Assembly (NCBI RefSeq): GCF_017876295.1
Contig: NZ_JAGINT010000001.1
Coordinates: forward strand, 2,666,001 to 2,730,000
Direction: 5' to 3'
Source: Kribbella aluminosa
GTDB taxonomy: Bacteria; Actinomycetota; Actinomycetes; Propionibacteriales; Kribbellaceae
DNA: 64,000 nucleotides
Part shown: piece by piece, positions 61,220-64,000 of the stretch
Layout: every line of letters starts with the position of its first letter
How positions within the stretch are numbered: the stretch's first letter is position 1
Made by a program: the position numbers and the translations under genes
The notes under the pieces: model-generated
What the model saw: the letters and a program-made list of their open reading frames with translations, nothing else
What the model was told of the DNA's origin: nothing
The model's database searches: none

Positions 61220-62740
61220 GTGTCCGACTCTGTTGCTCTCGAGCGGTTGCCTGGCGAGCTTTGGTGGGGAGGTGCCGTTGCCGACGGCGACGACATGCCG
61301 TACGACTCGCGCTTCGGCCGTGACCTCTCGATCTGGCTGGGCGACAATCAGGGCAGCCCGCTGCTCCTGTCGAGCCTGGGGCGTCACGTCTGGTGCGACG
61401 ACCCGATCAGCTTCTCCTTTGAAGGAAACTTGTTGCGGGTGACATCGGCGGGTGGTCCGGTGGTGGTGGGGTCGGGCGGGTCATCCCTGCGCGACGCGTT
61501 CCGGGCCGCGAGCACCGCGTACTTCCCCGCCACCGGGACCAGCCCGGACCCGCGCATGTTCACCACCCCGCAGTACAACACCTGGATCGAACTCGTCTAC
61601 GACCAGACCCAGCAACGCATCCTCGACTACGCCCACGCCATCATCGACAACGGCTACCCACCCGGCGTACTCATGATCGACGACAACTGGCAAGAAGACT
61701 ACGGCGTCTGGAACTTCCACCCCGCCCGCTTCCCCGACCCCCACACCCTCATCAACCAACTCCACGACCTCGGCTTCACCATCATGCTCTGGACCTGCCC
61801 CTTCATCTCACCCGACAGCCCCACCTTCCGCACCCTCGAACACCACCAGCTCCTCCTCCGCGACCACACCGGCACCACCGCCATCCGCCGCTGGTGGAAC
61901 GGCTACAGCGCCCTCCTCGACCTCACCAACCCCCACACCACCACCTGGCTCCACCACCAACTCACCAACCTCCAAACCCGCTACCGCATCGACGGGTTCA
62001 AATTCGACGCCGGCGACCCCCGCTTCTACCGCGACACCGACCAGCCCCACACCCCCACCACCCCCAACCAACACACCCAAACCTGGGCCGACATCGGCCT
62101 CAACTACCCCCTCAACGAATACCGCGCCTGCTGGAAACACGCCGGCCAACCACTCGCCCAACGACAGACCGACCTCGACCCGACCTGGAGCCGGCTCGGG
62201 CTGGGATCGATCGTTGCCTGGGGCATCGCTCAGGGCCTGCTCGGCTACGCGTTCAACTGCCCGGACATGATCGGCGGCGGACTCGCCTCGCAGTTCGAGC
62301 TGGTCAGCTACGTGGCAGACTCCGAACGGTTCGTGCGGTGGGCGCAGGCCGCTGCACTGTTCCCGATGATGCAGTTCTCCCTCGCGCCCTGGCGTGTCCT
62401 CACCGAGTCGGAGAACGCGATCGTCCGGGAGGCGATATCCATCCGTGAACGACTTGCCCCCTACCTGTGCGGTTTGGTCGAGCACGCTGCGACGACCGGT
62501 GAACCGATCCTGCGCAGCATGGAGTACGTCTTCCCGCACCAGGGCTACGCCCGGATCACCGACCAGTTCATGCTCGGTAACGACATCCTCGTCGCGCCAG
62601 TCCTCGAAAAGGTGCGCGCACCCGCACCGTCGCTGTTCCGCCAGGCGAGTGGCAACGGGACGACCAGACGATTCTCACCGGGCCAGAGGTCCTCGAGGTC
62701 GATGCCCCCTTGGAGTCGCTGCCCTGGTTCAAGCGCCTGA
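61220..62740 (+). CDS. GH31-family glycosidase, copy B, C-terminus frameshifted
   Basis: A 506-codon GH31 gene related to copy A. Nucleophile Asp263 ('GFKFDAGD') and acid/base Asp349 ('FNCPDMIGG') are present. After 'ITDQFMLGNDILVAPVLEK' the frame loses homology and ends in an Arg/Ser-rich tail. Adding one G at the GG of 62611-62612 restores 'GARTRTVAVPPGEWQRDDQT' and '...LESLPWFKRLNDGPS', with a stop at 62757, matching copy A. The last ~40 residues are therefore altered or the sequence has an error. Bases 61443-62165 are shared with copy A. Confidence 0.85.
   Translation: MSDSVALERLPGELWWGGAVADGDDMPYDSRFGRDLSIWLGDNQGSPLLLSSLGRHVWCDDPISFSFEGNLLRVTSAGGPVVVGSGGSSLRDAFRAASTAYFPATGTSPDPRMFTTPQYNTWIELVYDQTQQRILDYAHAIIDNGYPPGVLMIDDNWQEDYGVWNFHPARFPDPHTLINQLHDLGFTIMLWTCPFISPDSPTFRTLEHHQLLLRDHTGTTAIRRWWNGYSALLDLTNPHTTTWLHHQLTNLQTRYRIDGFKFDAGDPRFYRDTDQPHTPTTPNQHTQTWADIGLNYPLNEYRACWKHAGQPLAQRQTDLDPTWSRLGLGSIVAWGIAQGLLGYAFNCPDMIGGGLASQFELVSYVADSERFVRWAQAAALFPMMQFSLAPWRVLTESENAIVREAISIRERLAPYLCGLVEHAATTGEPILRSMEYVFPHQGYARITDQFMLGNDILVAPVLEKVRAPAPSLFRQASGNGTTRRFSPGQRSSRSMPPWSRCPGSSA
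61443..62165 (+). repeat. 723-bp tract shared with 41665-42387 (inverted)
   Basis: This is the partner of the tract in GH31 copy A, apparently without a mismatch. A second, shorter near-identical stretch follows at about 62478-62600 (against roughly 41235-41350), with a few differences. Confidence 0.85.
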
Positions 62741-62803
62741 ACGATGGGCCGTCCTAGCCTCGACGTCGCGCCGGTTGTGAGTGGTCCGCGACGGATGGGA
62801 CAG

Positions 62804-63010
62804 TCAGCGCAGATGCAATCGCCGACGAGCGCGGGAGCGGGTCCGCATGCCGCCCGGCCGTACTGTCGCGTACTCCGGATGGGACCAGTTCACGTCCTCG
62901 GTGTAGGTGTGCTTGATCTGGATCATCAGCTTGTTCCGCCCCTGCTCCAGGTGGACGGCCTGCTTCGTCAGGTCCTTCTGCACCTCGACCGGTGTGGTCG
63001 GCGGTGTCAT
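62804..63010 (-). pseudogene. Short remnant of a carbohydrate-active protein
   Basis: The minus strand encodes 'DLTKQAVHLEQGRNKLMIQI' followed by 'KHTYTEDVNWSHPEYATV', which resembles a beta-sandwich segment common in large glycosidases ('L-x-x-G-x-N-x-L-L-I'). The upstream and downstream parts are missing. The family is not certain. Confidence 0.35.
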
Positions 63011-63015
63011 GCGCG

Positions 63016-63102
63016 CGCTACATCCGGCTACGCGCGCTCAGCGAAGTGAACGGCAACCCGTGGACCTCGGCGGCCGAGATCAACATCGGCCGGTCCGACT
63101 GA
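63016..63102 (+). pseudogene. Fragment: C-terminal end of an F5/8 type C (discoidin) domain
   Basis: 'RYIRLRALSEVNGNPWTSAA' followed by 'EINIGRSD' and a stop is the typical last strand of F5/8 type C carbohydrate-binding modules. Nothing upstream in the same frame continues the domain, so only the end of a lost gene remains. Confidence 0.5.
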
Positions 63103-63487
63103 CCACCGACCGATCCCAGACATGCCGTGTTCGCGTTCATGGAAGGGGTGACGTAGACCGGGAACCGGGAGCGAACGACGTCACTGCCTGAGATCTTGCC
63201 CTCGGCAACGTGGAGGGTCTTCGAGCCTTGCTGGCAAAGGCATCAAGGCGATCCCGGATGTGCCGCGACCTCCGGCTCCTGAGGACGCAGATCTGCCCGG
63301 TTGTCTCGGGTTTCCCTTGCGTTTGATCGCCTGCCGGAGGTGCGACACGTGCCGTCCCTAGCCTCCCTCGGGGGTCCCGGCTGGGCGGGACCGACGGTCG
63401 ATGCGAGCCCCGCTGACACTGCACCTCCTGGCAGTCGACAGCGCAGTCGAGCTGCTTCCCCATCAGTCGCCCGGAAGGGATCAGTCA
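63103..63487. other. Intergenic stretch with a hairpin, no gene recognised
   Basis: Both strands lack an intact gene. GGTCCCG (63373-63379) and CGGGACC (63386-63392) can form a perfect 7-bp stem with a six-base loop. The promoter of the following gene should lie between about 63390 and 63480 but no clear -35/-10 pair was found. GGAAGGGA precedes the next ATG. Confidence 0.4.
63373..63392 (+). terminator. Perfect 7-bp hairpin
   Basis: GGTCCCG-GCTGGG-CGGGACC is a stable stem-loop without a T-run, placed between decayed gene ends and the last gene. It could be a terminator or a leader structure. Confidence 0.25.
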
Positions 63488-64000
63488 ATGCGAGTAACAC
63501 GTCAACGGCGTGAGAGGGCCCGAGCGGTTCGTCGCTCCCGGCTGAAGGGACGGATACCGCTCCTCGCGACAACCGCGCTGGCCGTCGCGGCCGCAGGAAC
63601 CAGCGCGTTCGCGCAGACCAGTCAGTTCGGTTTCGAGCAGGTCGGTCAGACGACCGATCGGGGCCAGGTCGTGTCCGACGACCAGTACATCAAGCCGATC
63701 GGGCAGCGTCTGGTCATCCCTTACGGCAAGATCATGTCGTCCTCGGTCAGCCCGGACGGCACCCATCTCGCCGCCTCGCTCACCGACGGCGGGCAGGTGC
63801 TCGCGATCGTGGACCTCAAGAGCTACAAGGTGCAGCAGTACGTCGGCAACAACGCGCAGTCGGATCTACGCATCAGCGGCGGCGACGTCGGTCAGGAAGG
63901 GCCGACGTACTCGCCGGACGGTTCGCAGCTGTGGCTGGGCCGGACGAACGGCTACACCAGGTTCACTGTGAAGCCCGACGGCAGCCTCTCCGACCCGACG
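63488..64000 (+). CDS. Secreted beta-propeller protein, YncE/alkaline-phosphatase fusion type (3' end outside window)
   Basis: The frame opens at ATG 63488 with GGAAGGGA upstream and runs off the window after 171 codons. It has a basic n-region and signal 'IPLLATTALAVAAAGTSAFA', cut near AFA-Q. The mature start 'FGFEQVGQTTDRGQVVSDDQ' and the propeller repeats 'MSSSVSPDGTHLAASLTDGG' and 'GPTYSPDGSQLWLGRTNGYT' are like actinobacterial bifunctional YncE/alkaline phosphatase family proteins. The phosphatase half would lie beyond the window, so that part of the call is a prediction. Confidence 0.75.
   Translation, partial: MRVTRQRRERARAVRRSRLKGRIPLLATTALAVAAAGTSAFAQTSQFGFEQVGQTTDRGQVVSDDQYIKPIGQRLVIPYGKIMSSSVSPDGTHLAASLTDGGQVLAIVDLKSYKVQQYVGNNAQSDLRISGGDVGQEGPTYSPDGSQLWLGRTNGYTRFTVKPDGSLSDPT

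Noticed and set aside
41087..62740. Assigning the GH31 enzymes as sulfoquinovosidases because sulfatases, an SDR and a lactonase are nearby
   Set aside because: I could not identify the sulfonate-binding residues, the proteins are shorter than that group, and sulfatases act on sulfate esters, not sulfonates.
1..64000. CRISPR arrays, tRNA or rRNA genes
   Set aside because: No regularly spaced direct repeats, tRNA-like cloverleaf sequences or rRNA-like stretches were noticed on either strand. A dedicated scan was not possible.

Overview
The window is high-GC DNA, about two thirds G+C, with many GTG starts, ATGA and GTGA overlaps, leaderless-type promoters (TANNNT 6-7 nt before the start codon) and a dense set of sugar ABC importers, LacI-family regulators, glycosidases and sulfatases. 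This points to a soil actinomycete. A Kribbella-like member of the Propionibacteriales is my best guess from gene style, not from a search.

Region 1 (1-11.0 kb, + strand) is one tightly packed operon: the end of a LacI-type regulator, an ABC sugar importer (two permeases, lipoprotein), two ADP-ribosylglycohydrolase-family proteins, a ribokinase-like kinase, a TIM-barrel protein fused to a formylglycine-generating-enzyme-like domain, a class III CoA-transferase and a CitE-type lyase. I infer uptake of a ribosylated compound, cleavage of its N-glycosidic bond, phosphorylation of the sugar and CoA-dependent breakdown of an acid. Region 2 (11.1-21.8 kb) holds a FAD oxidoreductase, a PPOX-fold protein, an IS110 element, an ECF sigma factor with a long C-terminal extension, a LacI/alcohol dehydrogenase/Gfo-Idh-MocA operon and two acyl-CoA dehydrogenases.

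Region 3 (22.1-33.2 kb) is a closed regulon: three sulfatases, an ABC importer, a nucleoside hydrolase, a ribokinase-like kinase and a LacI regulator, tied together by three copies of an ATCGAT-centred palindrome. It looks like a pathway for a sulfated nucleoside or ribosyl compound. Region 4 (33.8-39.3 kb) is a sulfatase/ABC operon with frameshifts in two of its four genes, divergent from an IclR regulator. Region 5 (39.3-41.1 kb) is a decay zone with fragments of at least four genes. Region 6 (41.1-62.8 kb) is a second large regulon, marked by five AGGAA-nnCGnn-TTCCT-type operators. It has two GH31 glycosidases, an SMP-30 lactonase, GH42, an SDR, two ABC systems (one with MalF- and MalG-like permeases fused in one chain), two sulfatases, an enolase-superfamily dehydratase, a secreted glycosidase-like protein and a LacI regulator. 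It fits import of sulfated (probably galactose-type) oligosaccharides, intracellular desulfation and hydrolysis, and oxidative breakdown of the sugar. The window ends in gene fragments and the start of a secreted beta-propeller protein.

The two most striking observations are the following. (a) The 5' leader of the IS110 element folds on paper into two guide-bearing loops, in bridge-RNA order, whose guides match the element's own flank and left end. (b) The two GH31 genes, 19 kb apart in opposite orientation, share an apparently identical 723-bp tract inside otherwise diverged sequence. All six sulfatases carry the Cys-type maturation motif and lack visible signal peptides, so desulfation is probably cytoplasmic.
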